64,000 nucleotides of DNA from Dyella jiangningensis. Its GTDB lineage: Bacteria; Pseudomonadota; Gammaproteobacteria; Xanthomonadales; Rhodanobacteraceae. Of the stretch, positions 1 through 7,432 are shown one piece after another; position 1 is the first letter of the stretch; the number at the start of each line of letters is the position of its first letter. The position numbers were made by a program, and so were the translations under genes. A model generated the notes under the pieces. It was given only the letters and a program-made list of their open reading frames with translations, did not search any database and was not told the origin of the DNA. The stretch lies in the NCBI RefSeq assembly GCF_003264855.1, contig NZ_NFZS01000004.1:1-64000 (forward strand). The letters are read 5' to 3'.

Positions 1-2
1 AG

Positions 3-125
3 GAAGCACGCAGCGATGTGTTCGATTACATCGAGATTTTCTACAACCGGCAACGCCGACATGGACATCTGGGTGGCCTTGCGCCAATGATGTTCGAGGC
101 GGCTAACTCAAAATCCAGCAGCTAA
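3..125 (+). mobile_element. IS3-family transposase OrfB, C-terminal end (enters from the left edge)
   Basis: The frame is open from the first bases to a TAA at 123-125 and encodes about 40 residues. They include FDYIEIFYNRQRRHGHLGG, the typical C-terminal end of IS3-family OrfB (DDE integrase-type) transposases. Only the tail is visible, so completeness cannot be judged. The bases after the stop, through the GCGGGGGCGTACCA stretch near 138-151, could hold the right terminal inverted repeat, but the partner end is outside the window. The neighbour on the right is the replication operon of an integrative element, so the IS probably sits in or beside that element. Confidence 0.75.
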
Positions 126-163
126 CCGTCTACGAAAGCGGGGGCGTACCAGGCAGTTTTGTC

Positions 164-1459
164 TTAGCCATGGTCGGTTCCTGTCTTGCGAATGGGGGCC
201 ACGGTGCTTGTATGAGCTTCAGACGGCTCAGGGCTGTTTATCTCTATAGAACCTAAAGAATTTGGGGTATGCGCTAACCCCAATATTTGAGGTAAGCGAG
301 ATGCAGCCCTTTTCTCTCCGAAAGCCAAACCCTCCGGAGGGATCGCGAACTTCGCGGCCTTTTTGCCTTGCTGTGTCATGCCGCCCTGCTCCGTCTCAAC
401 CAGCAATCCAGCCTCGATGGCGGATCTACGGTGCTTGTAGAAAGTGTTCTCGCTAGAGAACCCGGGCTGCCCTTTGAAGTCGTTGAACGACAGAGTGATA
501 TCGCCGTTGTTTTGCCCGTTGTAGCGGCGGTAGGCCGTCAGAACGATCAATTTGGCCGGTACTTCGAGTTCGACAAACGCGGCACTATCGAAGACACGGT
601 GAGGAATGGCCGAGTAGCCATCGGACCCATAGGAAGCAGCACTTTCTGCTATTGCGGCCACCTCCGGATCACTAAGGGGCACCTCACACCGATCTTGGTT
701 GAGCGTCTGCAAACGGCTACGCAGCGTGTCCCCAAGAATGCCCTTACGAACGAAGCCACAGGCAGCCGCGAACAGCACTTCGTTACGATGCCCGAGGCTA
801 ATCCGCCCTGGCAGCCTCTCGACTTTCGGTGGCACGTCCCCCAGTTCGTCATTCGCGGCCCCGATCAGCCCGAGTGCGCCAGCCACCTCTGCGTGGGCAT
901 ACTTGGGAAGCTGGTTTAGCTCGATGATCCTGCTTGGAATCGGATCTCCCTTGCGATGGATGAAACCGGGTACCCGCATAACGCGGGGCAAGTCGCACAC
1001 CTTGGGATCTGACCCAATGAGGCTAGCCAGACCTTGCTGGATGCTCTTAAAGGTCCCCACATCCAGGGGAGCATCGTGGACAAGCCAATAGGCATGGAAG
1101 CTGCCCCGGGAGGATTCGATGACCATGTGAGGCTTCAGGGTGAATCGCGAGAGCGCGGACTTATCGACTCCATCGAGATCGGCAAAGTACGCACGCACAG
1201 CGGTGACGTTGCGCGTTGCGCGCCCCCGAAGATCGCCGGCATTAACCATTACAAAAATGCCCGCGCCACGCGCATTCAAGCCCGACAGGCTTGCCATCTT
1301 CTGGCTTAGCTTGCCGTGCATGATCTGGGCGAGCCGCGGACGCGCCGGCTTGGAATCATCAAATGTTTGGAAGGTGAAGACGCTGTCACGCCCTCCGAGG
1401 GCGTCAAGGAAATCCCAAGCATCATTGGCGGCAGGGAGACTAGCGATGCGGTTACTCAC
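164..1459 (-). CDS. RepB-type primase / replication protein of an integrative element
   Basis: About 431 residues from a GTG start preceded by GGAGGCGAGCT; a longer ATG frame to 1546 lacks this site and runs deep into the upstream gene. Residues about 20-200 fit the RepB-like archaeo-eukaryotic primase fold: GIFVMVN, the acidic catalytic motif YFADLDG, HAYW, and PRVMRVPGF. Residues about 215-270 resemble the PriCT helical domain, followed by a probable winged helix. Such proteins prime DNA synthesis on phage satellites and plasmids. The GTG overlaps the stop of the upstream small gene by 8 bases, so it is the last gene of a translationally coupled operon with an AlpA regulator. The family call is confident; the role as the element's replication initiator is inferred. 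Confidence 0.8.
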   Translation of the reverse strand: MSNRIASLPAANDAWDFLDALGGRDSVFTFQTFDDSKPARPRLAQIMHGKLSQKMASLSGLNARGAGIFVMVNAGDLRGRATRNVTAVRAYFADLDGVDKSALSRFTLKPHMVIESSRGSFHAYWLVHDAPLDVGTFKSIQQGLASLIGSDPKVCDLPRVMRVPGFIHRKGDPIPSRIIELNQLPKYAHAEVAGALGLIGAANDELGDVPPKVERLPGRISLGHRNEVLFAAACGFVRKGILGDTLRSRLQTLNQDRCEVPLSDPEVAAIAESAASYGSDGYSAIPHRVFDSAAFVELEVPAKLIVLTAYRRYNGQNNGDITLSFNDFKGQPGFSSENTFYKHRRSAIEAGLLVETEQGGMTQQGKKAAKFAIPPEGLAFGEKRAASRLPQILGLAHTPNSLGSIEINSPEPSEAHTSTVAPIRKTGTDHG

Positions 1460-1658
1460 AGCTCGCCTCCTTGATCGCCCGAGCCGTGTATTGACGTGCC
1501 TGGCCCACGAGGTCGGCCGCCATGACCACATTCCAGGACAAGTCACGGTTGTCTTTGGCGTAGATGCTTAGCCGACTGCTAGCCTGGTCCAGTAGGTCCA
1601 GGACTTCATGGAGCGGCACATCGATATCGACGCGCACAATGGGGATAAGGCGGCTCAC
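1452..1658 (-). CDS. Small hypothetical protein of the AlpA-primase operon
   Basis: 68 residues from a GTG start whose first bases overlap the TGA of the upstream zinc-finger gene (GTGA). Its own end overlaps the primase start. The sequence is an acidic/hydrophobic helix-forming protein (PLHEVLDLLDQASSRLSIYAKD) with no cysteines before the C-terminus and no recognised domain. The overlaps at both ends argue that it is genuinely translated. Small proteins in this position are common in P4-like and ICE replication operons, but I cannot assign a function. Confidence 0.6.
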   Translation of the reverse strand: MSRLIPIVRVDIDVPLHEVLDLLDQASSRLSIYAKDNRDLSWNVVMAADLVGQARQYTARAIKEASCE

Positions 1659-1918
1659 AGGGCCACCCCCTGCTCCCCTACCGGGTAACCCATGCGCGAC
1701 GGTTCTAGAACGAACCGCGCGGGTCTCAGAGGGTCATTGGTCCAGTAGTGCTCCCTCTTCTTCCCCCATCCAGCCTCCAGCATTTCCGGGACGGTCAGAC
1801 AGCGACGACCGGGGCCATGTGGGCCCACGCGGTGAAGGTCGAAGGTTCGTTCAGAAGTGAAGTACTCGCCGCAGCTGCAGCACTGGCAACGAGGTCCGCG
1901 AAGGGTGGGCTTGTTCAT
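1655..1918 (-). CDS. Phage-type zinc-finger protein
   Basis: 87 residues starting MNKPTLRG. The ATG overlaps the stop of the upstream AlpA gene as ATGA, which decides this start over a longer frame. Residues 9-40 carry a CxxCG...F...FDLHRVG...RRC pattern, a likely zinc-binding knuckle that recurs in small phage and plasmid proteins. No enzymatic domain is visible. It sits between AlpA and a 68-residue protein in a tightly overlapping operon that ends in the primase, suggesting a role in element replication or regulation. The function is unknown. Confidence 0.65.
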   Translation of the reverse strand: MNKPTLRGPRCQCCSCGEYFTSERTFDLHRVGPHGPGRRCLTVPEMLEAGWGKKREHYWTNDPLRPARFVLEPSRMGYPVGEQGVAL

Positions 1919-2196
1919 GCCGCCACCTCCCGCGCATCCGCTTGGGCCTGTACCCATGCGATGACTTCGGCCTCAACCCACGCGCTGGTGCGATCCCCGA
2001 TCTTGAGCCTTTTGGGGAACCTTCCCTGCTTTTCGAGGGCGTAAATCCAAGCTCTAGACAGGCTTGTGATGGCCCGCACCGCAGGCATGCGGATCAGGCG
2101 GATCGGGACGACAGAGGCAGTCTCCGTGGGAGCGATTCCACGAGACAGCGGCCCGCCATTGGCAGGAGCCAATACAACCGACGTTCTAGATTCCAT
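1915..2196 (-). CDS. AlpA-family helix-turn-helix regulator / excisionase-like protein
   Basis: 93 residues from the ATG at 2196, with GAAGG upstream; an in-frame TTG three codons earlier lies too close to that site. The C-terminal half carries the AlpA/MerR-like HTH signature: IRMPAVRAITSLSRAWIYAL, then GRFPKRLKIGDRTSAWVEAEV. AlpA of CP4-57 activates a prophage integrase, and relatives act as recombination directionality factors. It is the first gene of a four-gene operon running leftward to the primase. It probably controls excision or the lytic/lysogenic choice of this element, which is an inference from family and context. Confidence 0.85.
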   Translation of the reverse strand: MESRTSVVLAPANGGPLSRGIAPTETASVVPIRLIRMPAVRAITSLSRAWIYALEKQGRFPKRLKIGDRTSAWVEAEVIAWVQAQADAREVAA

Positions 2197-2205
2197 GCTG
2201 CTCAA

Positions 2206-2573
2206 CCTTCTCGGTGAGGCAGCACTAGTGACCGTGTAACCGTTCCGTGACGCTTTGTTGTGCCTACTGCCGGGACGGGCTACAGTTTCGAACTAAGGAG
2301 GTGGGTCGCTAGCACTGCTGGTGGTTCACTACTGAGGTGGGCGGTCTCGAACACCGCCCACCTCAACCTAATCGCCCAAACCTCGGGCAACCAAACCTTG
2401 CCGCTTGACCCCCCTCCCAGGGGAATGCACGTCGCACCCGAAGGCGCGTCTGTGCATGGCTGCCATTATCGCACTAAGTCCACAGTTGGAAAGTCTTTCC
2501 ACGCAGCTGGCCCTGAGCGCGTGCTGGAAACCCTACAAATCCCACCTTCCCCCGCTTTGGTCACACTACCAGG
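2206..2573. other. Non-coding leader/intergenic region between two minus-strand operons
   Basis: No credible gene is present in these 368 bases. The region lies downstream of the three-gene operon ending at 2574 and upstream of the AlpA operon. It contains the perfect hairpin at 2334-2364 and a second copy of its GAGGTGGG core at 2298-2305. It must hold the promoter of the AlpA-primase operon, but no convincing -35/-10 pair could be picked by eye. Confidence 0.6.
2334..2364 (-). repeat. Perfect 12-bp inverted repeat (terminator or leader hairpin)
   Basis: GAGGTGGGCGGT at 2334-2345 is followed after 7 bases by its exact complement at 2353-2364. There is no T-tract on either side, so it is not a textbook intrinsic terminator. 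The core GAGGTGGG also occurs as a direct repeat at 2298-2305. One arm of the minus-strand transcript could therefore pair with either of two downstream segments. Confidence 0.7.
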
Positions 2574-2852
2574 CTATCCAGACAGTACGTCTGAAGACAC
2601 CCGCAGCCGACCAAAGGCAAGCCGAGCGAGAAACAGGAGCTGGTCCTCGCCCGGTGGCAGCGAATCCGCTGCGCACCTGTCTACTATTTCCTGCTCGACA
2701 CGCTCGAAGGCCTCACGAGGCGTGTTCTTGTCGCATCGCTGGAAGTGCTCATAGAGATATTCGTGCCAGCCGGTCCAGTGAGCGGGCACGTTGTGCGGGC
2801 CGATTTCACGAACGATGGCGCAACGAGGAAACGGGATGACTTCAGCAAGCAT
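2574..2852 (-). CDS. Hypothetical protein, small, element-borne
   Basis: 92 residues beginning MLAEVIPFPRCAIV. The start is chosen because its ATG overlaps the end of the upstream gene by 11 bases. The short VIPFPR opening is shared by many small phage and plasmid proteins. The rest (WHEYLYEHFQ, EQEIVDRCAADSLPPGE) looks helical and soluble. It is the last gene of a three-gene overlapping operon. No function can be assigned. Confidence 0.55.
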   Translation of the reverse strand: MLAEVIPFPRCAIVREIGPHNVPAHWTGWHEYLYEHFQRCDKNTPREAFERVEQEIVDRCAADSLPPGEDQLLFLARLAFGRLRVSSDVLSG

Positions 2853-3258
2853 GTGCCGTCTCCCATGGAGCACGAAGCGCAGCCTTGTCGGCGTAGGACA
2901 GCTCGTCAAAGAGCTTGTCAGTTGCATCCCGCGCACACGACAGAACGAGGTCCTGGGTAACGCCATCGGCACGACATACCGTGATATCCCAGTACCCGTC
3001 GCCACCCTCCGACGGATTCATGGCGACTAACGTGACCACCCGAGGATCTTCTTTCTTCGGGTATTTCTTGAAGGGGTTGTGTCCAAAGCCGAGTTGCCGA
3101 GCAACGGGCGGTGTGAAAAGCCAGCCATCGCCGCCGGAACTACTCTTGAGGCCAGAAATCGCCCGGACCTCCACGACTTCCTCTTGCGTCACGTACTCCA
3201 TCGTTCCGCTGTCGCCGATGGCGCGGACCATTTTGTTACTTTGCTTAGCGGCGTTCAT
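2842..3258 (-). CDS. Hypothetical protein, middle gene of a three-gene element operon
   Basis: 138 residues beginning MNAAKQSNKMVRAIG. The ATG lies inside the end of the upstream gene (14-base overlap), which supports this start over the longer frame. There is no recognised domain. A central stretch (WLFTPPVARQLGFGHNPFKK, DPRVVTLVAMNP) looks like a compact beta-rich fold and the C-terminus is helical. Overlap with both neighbours indicates coupled translation of all three genes. The function is unknown. Confidence 0.55.
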   Translation of the reverse strand: MNAAKQSNKMVRAIGDSGTMEYVTQEEVVEVRAISGLKSSSGGDGWLFTPPVARQLGFGHNPFKKYPKKEDPRVVTLVAMNPSEGGDGYWDITVCRADGVTQDLVLSCARDATDKLFDELSYADKAALRAPWETAHAC

Positions 3259-3556
3259 GAGCCATCTCCGCACGAACCGCCAGCAGTTGGTCGGAAATCG
3301 CCTCATCCTTGATCTGCTGAAGCTTGCCGGCCAGATCAGCAAGAAAGGTCAACAGGTAGCCCGTATCCGCTAAAGCTTCTTCCGCTAAACCCGAAACTTT
3401 GTCGCGGGCGGACATCAGGCAGCCAATCGCGCCGATCCCTTCCATGATGGGAAGCATGGCGTTATCGACAGCAAGGATGCGCCGATCCAGATTGTGAAAA
3501 TCTTTGTCCCGATCCAGAAGATTGTGGATGCCAGGAATATTTGCGGACGTTGTCAT
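3245..3556 (-). CDS. Hypothetical helical protein, first gene of a three-gene operon
   Basis: 103 residues starting MTTSANIPGIHNLLDRD. The internal ATG is preferred because the longer frame begins in the intergenic region without a ribosome site. The C-terminal two thirds are strongly helical (KVSGLAEEALADTGYLLTFL, then GKLQQIKDEAI), like the small helical proteins found near phage regulators. It overlaps the next gene by 14 bases. No specific function is recognised. Confidence 0.5.
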   Translation of the reverse strand: MTTSANIPGIHNLLDRDKDFHNLDRRILAVDNAMLPIMEGIGAIGCLMSARDKVSGLAEEALADTGYLLTFLADLAGKLQQIKDEAISDQLLAVRAEMAHERR

Positions 3557-3861
3557 GGTGTACCCCCGTAGCGTTCCATGAACCACCCCACCATTGCGGC
3601 AAAGGTGGCGGACGTGCAGGGTTGGCGAACCGGCTTACTAGGAAACCGGCCAGCCCGAAGGCTGCCCTACACGCCCACCATAGAAAGCGGGCATGCTGCG
3701 CAACGGGCACAAAAAAAGCGCCACCGGCGCCGTTGCGCCTAGTAAGTTTCAGGTCGCCAAACCTGGTCGCCGAATTGGCGGCGACAGCACCAACCTACTC
3801 CGATTCGCACAGCAGTCAAGCACTTTCGTTAGGGTGTGCGAAAGCCTCTGGAGGGTTGTAG
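3557..3861. other. Structured non-coding region between divergent genes
   Basis: 305 bases without a credible gene. On the minus strand, GCGCC-ggt-GGCGC near 3714-3735 is followed by a run of seven T, an intrinsic-terminator shape inside the apparent leader of the leftward operon. CAGCC-TTCG-GGCTG (about 3652-3665) would form a UUCG tetraloop. CTTACTAGG near 3634 and its complement near 3738 form a 9-bp inverted repeat around these hairpins. The rightward gene at 3862 has GGAGG upstream. Confidence 0.4.
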
Positions 3862-5055
3862 ATGAGCAACTACAAGACGGTCACTTACACCTGGCAAGAA
3901 CTCTTCGACAAGGTATGGGAGCAGCCGCTTCTCCAGATCGCCAAGGAGATTGGCGTATCGGACGTAGCATTAGGCAAAGCCTGCAGGAAAGCGGGGATTC
4001 CGCTTCCTGGCCGAGGCTATTGGGCTAAATCCGAGAGAGAACGTGCTAGAACCCGATCGAAGCGAACGGCGAAGCATGATGCTCAGCCGATCACTTTCGA
4101 AGTACTTAAACCCGAGTTTGTGCTGAAGGTGCCAAAGCCCACAGGCAATCCTGCGGATCGCGTTCCGGTTCCAGCAAAACTTTCTGACCATCACCCGCTG
4201 ATCGAACGCACGCTAAACATCGCCAAGAGAATAAAACCCTATGACGGTCGCCTCGTCCTCAAGAAAGGACTAGACGTCAGGGTTTCTCCAGAAGCATTCG
4301 ACAGAGCAATCCGAATCTTTGACACCATCATCAAATGGTCGCAGGCCAAAGGCTGCACCTGGAGAGTAACGACCGAAGGGAAGACGGTGGTTACCTGTGA
4401 TGGCGAAAGCATGAAGGTGGGGCTCAAGGAGCGACTAACCAAGAAGGAGAGGCCAAGACCGCCGCCCCCTCCGGTGCGTCCAGGCGAGCGCCAGCTGCCG
4501 AATTTCGCAGCACTGCACCCCGAGTATGACTGGATCTCGACAAACCAACTCACGTTCACGATTGACGAGTACGTCGATGTCTTTGTGCGCAAGAACTGGA
4601 ATGACGCCAAAGTCGTCACCATGGAAGACAGAGTCCATGACATAGTCTCGACCTTCCCGGTTATGGCACTAGCAATTAGGGACACTCGAGAGCGATCGGA
4701 AGCAAGGCGGAGAGAGTACGAAGAGGAAGCGCAACGCGAAGAAGATGCCAAACGCAAAGCTGAGGCCCTCAGGCTCGTCCGTAAGCGGATGATCAATCAC
4801 ATGCAGAGGTGGGAGCAGTCCGTCCGCATCCATCGATTCTGTGACGCTGTCGAAGCCACAGCCTCCCGTGATCAGGAGAGCGTGCAAGCTGTGGTCTGGT
4901 TGTCCTGGGCTAGAGAACAGGCCGACCTGTTGAATCCCTTATCGGGCGATCTAAAAAGACTCCTATCCCTCTCAGTCAAGGTGCCCGAATGGTTCAAGGG
5001 CATGAACCACTACGAAAAACCGGAATCGGATTGGTGGACTGATTCCGACGAGTAA
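3862..5055 (+). CDS. Helix-turn-helix protein with central coiled coil (unknown)
   Basis: 397 residues, ATG preceded by GGAGGGTTGTAG. Residues 10-55 (WQELFDKVWEQPLLQIAKEI, then GVSDVALGKACRKAGIPLPG and RGYWAK) are a recurring N-terminal HTH module of element-borne proteins. Residues about 195-215 are proline- and charge-rich, and residues about 280-320 (RERSEARRREYEEEAQREED) are a likely coiled coil. The C-terminal third is conserved-looking but unassigned. The gene stands alone and diverges from the three-gene operon. DNA binding is inferred from the HTH. No nuclease, methylase or ATPase motif was seen. Confidence 0.65.
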   Translation: MSNYKTVTYTWQELFDKVWEQPLLQIAKEIGVSDVALGKACRKAGIPLPGRGYWAKSERERARTRSKRTAKHDAQPITFEVLKPEFVLKVPKPTGNPADRVPVPAKLSDHHPLIERTLNIAKRIKPYDGRLVLKKGLDVRVSPEAFDRAIRIFDTIIKWSQAKGCTWRVTTEGKTVVTCDGESMKVGLKERLTKKERPRPPPPPVRPGERQLPNFAALHPEYDWISTNQLTFTIDEYVDVFVRKNWNDAKVVTMEDRVHDIVSTFPVMALAIRDTRERSEARRREYEEEAQREEDAKRKAEALRLVRKRMINHMQRWEQSVRIHRFCDAVEATASRDQESVQAVVWLSWAREQADLLNPLSGDLKRLLSLSVKVPEWFKGMNHYEKPESDWWTDSDE

Positions 5056-5073
5056 TATCTCGTCTCTGCAGAA

Positions 5074-5256
5074 TTACTCAGGCTCGTCAATCTGCTCCAA
5101 TCGGAGGAACCCTTCTTCGTCGTGGCCCAAGCTGCGCAGACGATTCCTGCGACCACAAACCGGGCACATGAAGTGCAGGCCGAAGCTGTCGATGTTCGCC
5201 TCGGCGCCTCCCGTGAATTCCGGGAACTCGGTATGGCAGCGAATGCAGATCCACAT
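5074..5256 (-). CDS. Small double-CxxC zinc-ribbon protein
   Basis: 60 residues beginning MWICIRCHTEFPEF. Two CxxC pairs (CIRC at residues 4-7, CPVC at about 31-34) spaced by about 24 residues make a typical zinc ribbon, followed by an acidic tail (GHDEEGFLRLEQIDEPE). An upstream in-frame start would add another two cysteines but no domain. It lies head to tail with the membrane-protein gene upstream. The function is unknown. Confidence 0.5.
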   Translation of the reverse strand: MWICIRCHTEFPEFTGGAEANIDSFGLHFMCPVCGRRNRLRSLGHDEEGFLRLEQIDEPE

Positions 5257-5285
5257 GGTGTGGATAGTACACCCGCAGTGCGGCA

Positions 5286-6041
5286 TCAAGGCGATGTTAG
5301 ATCAACGCCACCATATCGCTTTCCGCCATCGACCAACACCTCCCTGATCCGGCTAACAATAGGGTTCGATGTGGATTCCAAGGCTGAGGGAAACTCCTGA
5401 CCGTGCCATATGAAGAAGTTGCCTATTTGGCGCAGTGGGACCTCTAGCATCTTGGCAGAACCCGTGAAGTTTTCCTCGTTAGCCATGATGAGTTCGTCCG
5501 CGTTGCGCATCCTAAAAACAATCAGTGATGCGGCATCGCAGATCAAAGGCAACGCTCCGACGGCCAAGGCAATTCCATTGCCAATCTTCGGCGGCAACAA
5601 GAGCAGCATGTGCATATCGATCCGATCGATTACGCCACGAATTTCGGTGGCAGCCATTTCGATCTCAAGGACCTGACTCCCATATCCGGCGTCAGGCCGA
5701 GTGATATCAATGGCGAGATATGCTCTATGCATCCTCATGCAAAACTCGCCCATCCGCTGCAAGTGCGTCGTGAGATAGGAAGCGCAGAGACGGCCTTTTT
5801 CCGTTTTTTCCAGTGCGACAGACCGCCTGTCGCGATCAGATATATATAGCGCTACGGCTGCCGCCCCCATCGCTCCAAGGCCAGAAACAATCGAACCTAC
5901 AGCGCTCGCCCAGGCAGGCCTATCAGTCGCACTCAATTGTGACCAAGCGCCCCCTAAGCTGCCGCCCGCCACTCCCGAGAAAACTACAACGAGAAGGGAG
6001 CGAGCGTAGGCGCGCACTCGCTCCGAAACGACTACGTCCAT
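5286..6041 (-). CDS. Membrane protein of unknown function
   Basis: About 251 residues from the ATG at 6041, placed just after GGGGAAAGGC; an upstream GTG at 6086 in the same frame would read through a G10 tract. Two N-terminal hydrophobic segments (SLLVVVFSGVAGGSLGGAW and SIVSGLGAMGAAAVALYI) are followed by a long, mostly soluble domain containing a further hydrophobic stretch (MLLLLPPKIGNGIALAVGAL). No family is recognised. Two-TM proteins of this type occur in phage-defence and superinfection contexts, but nothing here proves such a role. Confidence 0.55.
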   Translation of the reverse strand: MDVVVSERVRAYARSLLVVVFSGVAGGSLGGAWSQLSATDRPAWASAVGSIVSGLGAMGAAAVALYISDRDRRSVALEKTEKGRLCASYLTTHLQRMGEFCMRMHRAYLAIDITRPDAGYGSQVLEIEMAATEIRGVIDRIDMHMLLLLPPKIGNGIALAVGALPLICDAASLIVFRMRNADELIMANEENFTGSAKMLEVPLRQIGNFFIWHGQEFPSALESTSNPIVSRIREVLVDGGKRYGGVDLTSP

Positions 6042-6047
6042 GCCTTT

Positions 6048-6057
6048 CCCCCCCCCC
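6048..6057. repeat. Homopolymeric C10/G10 tract at a gene start
   Basis: Ten consecutive C (G on the coding strand) lie seven bases upstream of the ATG of the membrane-protein gene and inside the reading frame if translation starts at the upstream GTG. Such tracts slip easily during replication and can alter the ribosome site or frame. Confidence 0.7.
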
Positions 6058-6345
6058 GTATCTTTCACCATTCCATGGTCAGACACGCCTTCCTCTGGCG
6101 CAAGGAGGCCAAGGGGTACACGAATGTCCGCCGCCCTCCGCCCGCAGTTCGCCCAGCATCTCGCTTGCCGCCACAGTCAGCCTAAGGCCTAAGACACTTG
6201 CGGCACGCGACGCGTACAAGAGACCCAGCCCTACCCGCCAAAGCGATGAGATGCCACAGGCCCAGCAGTCAGCGTTACCCTACAGACTTGGGAGGCGGCG
6301 CCCGATACAGTCCCACGGCAGGCATATTGGTTCGGGGGAATCCTT

Positions 6346-7188
6346 ATGGCATCAACTCAGCTTTCGCTGGCTCTCATTCCGCACAAGGTCGATAACGGGC
6401 TGATCATTGCCCAGCGCCAAAGTGACGGCTACATCAACGCGACGGCAATGTGCCAAGCCGTCGGAAAGCAATTCAATGACTACACTCGGCTAGCCTCAAC
6501 CAGAGAGTATGTGGATGCCCTCTCCGACGAAACGGGAATTCCCGTTTCGGAGTTAATTCAAACATTTAAGGGCGGCGACACATCCCGGCAAGGCTCTTGG
6601 GTGCACCCAGACCTAGCAATTCACTTGGCGCAGTGGCTGTCGCCAAAGTTCGCAGTGATGGTCTCGAAGTGGGTCCGCGAATGGTTAGCCGGTGGAAGGC
6701 ATGCCGGTGGAGCAATGCCATACCACTTGCAGAGGTATATGAAGAACCGGACGCGCGTGCCATATACGCATTTCTCTGTTCTGAATGAGCTAACGATCAG
6801 CCTTATTGCCCCTCTGGAGGATCAGGGGTACACGCTTCCGGACAACATGGTCCCGGATATTTCCCAAGGAAAGATGTTCGCCAAGTGGCTTCGAGAAAAG
6901 TACGACGTTGATACCGACACGTTGCCCACATATAAGCACGAGTATGCAGATGGGCGAGTAGTCGATGCCAAGCTTTACCCGGTCGGTTTCCTTGATGAAT
7001 TTAGGAAGCACTTCCATGAAGTTTGGATGCCGACCAAGGCGACCGAATACTTTGGTATGCGAGACCAGAAGGCGCTCCCCTACTTGGAGAAAATCGTATC
7101 GCCATTGCTGACTGAGTTCAGGACGCCCGCGCTCAAGGCCCCGAAGGCGAAAGCGATGAAGGCTACTAAAGGCAAGCGCTCGAAATGA
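6346..7188 (+). CDS. KilA-N domain protein, possibly BstA-like phage-defence protein
   Basis: 280 residues, ATG preceded by GGGGGAATCCTT. Residues about 15-115 are a KilA-N DNA-binding domain: DGYINATAMCQAVGKQFNDY, then GSWVHPDLAIHLAQWLSPKF. The second half (about 125-265: YHLQRYMKNR, PYTHFSVLNELTISLIAPLE, MVPDISQGKMFAKWL) is a conserved C-terminal domain that I associate with BstA-type prophage abortive-infection proteins. That link is from memory and unverified. The tail is lysine-rich. The gene is monocistronic, next to the integrase in a typical accessory-cargo position. A perfect 22-bp palindrome lies inside the coding region. KilA-N is confident; the defence function is an inference. 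Confidence 0.75.
   Translation: MASTQLSLALIPHKVDNGLIIAQRQSDGYINATAMCQAVGKQFNDYTRLASTREYVDALSDETGIPVSELIQTFKGGDTSRQGSWVHPDLAIHLAQWLSPKFAVMVSKWVREWLAGGRHAGGAMPYHLQRYMKNRTRVPYTHFSVLNELTISLIAPLEDQGYTLPDNMVPDISQGKMFAKWLREKYDVDTDTLPTYKHEYADGRVVDAKLYPVGFLDEFRKHFHEVWMPTKATEYFGMRDQKALPYLEKIVSPLLTEFRTPALKAPKAKAMKATKGKRSK
6528..6549. repeat. Perfect 22-bp palindrome inside the KilA-N gene
   Basis: Half-site CGAAACGGGAA is followed immediately by its exact reverse complement, centred on an EcoRI-type GAATTC. It encodes the residues around DETGIPVSE, so the symmetry is not forced by an obvious protein repeat. It could be a binding site or a transcript hairpin. Confidence 0.8.
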
Positions 7189-7250
7189 TGTGACCTTGTC
7201 CACGGTCTTAGCTTTCGGCTCTCGAACCATGCGGAAGCCAGCCACGCCAG

Positions 7251-7266
7251 GAAGGCATATGCCTTC
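7251..7266. repeat. 16-bp palindrome downstream of the KilA-N gene
   Basis: GAAGGCATATGCCTTC reads the same on both strands. It lies 63 bases after the KilA-N stop in the 244-base convergent intergenic region, with no T-tract. It may be part of a weak terminator or a protein site. Confidence 0.45.
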
Positions 7267-7399
7267 TTGGGGAGGAAAAAATAAGCAGCCGTACAGCGCC
7301 AGATTGTTAGTATCTCTAGCGTTGAACATTCGCGTTCAACAAAGGGGGTTTTTCCATGATCAAGTTTTTGGGTGACCCTGCATCCTGATCAAGGATGCT

Positions 7400-7421
7400 G
7401 GGGCGGCAAGGAAGCCGCCCC
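7400..7421. terminator. GC-rich hairpin between convergent KilA-N and integrase genes
   Basis: GGGGCGGC at 7400-7407 pairs with GCCGCCCC at 7414-7421 across a 6-base loop. On the plus strand it is followed by ACAGCATTTATT. The position between two converging genes fits a bidirectional terminator, though the T-tract is weak. Confidence 0.5.
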
Positions 7422-7432
7422 ACAGCATTTAT

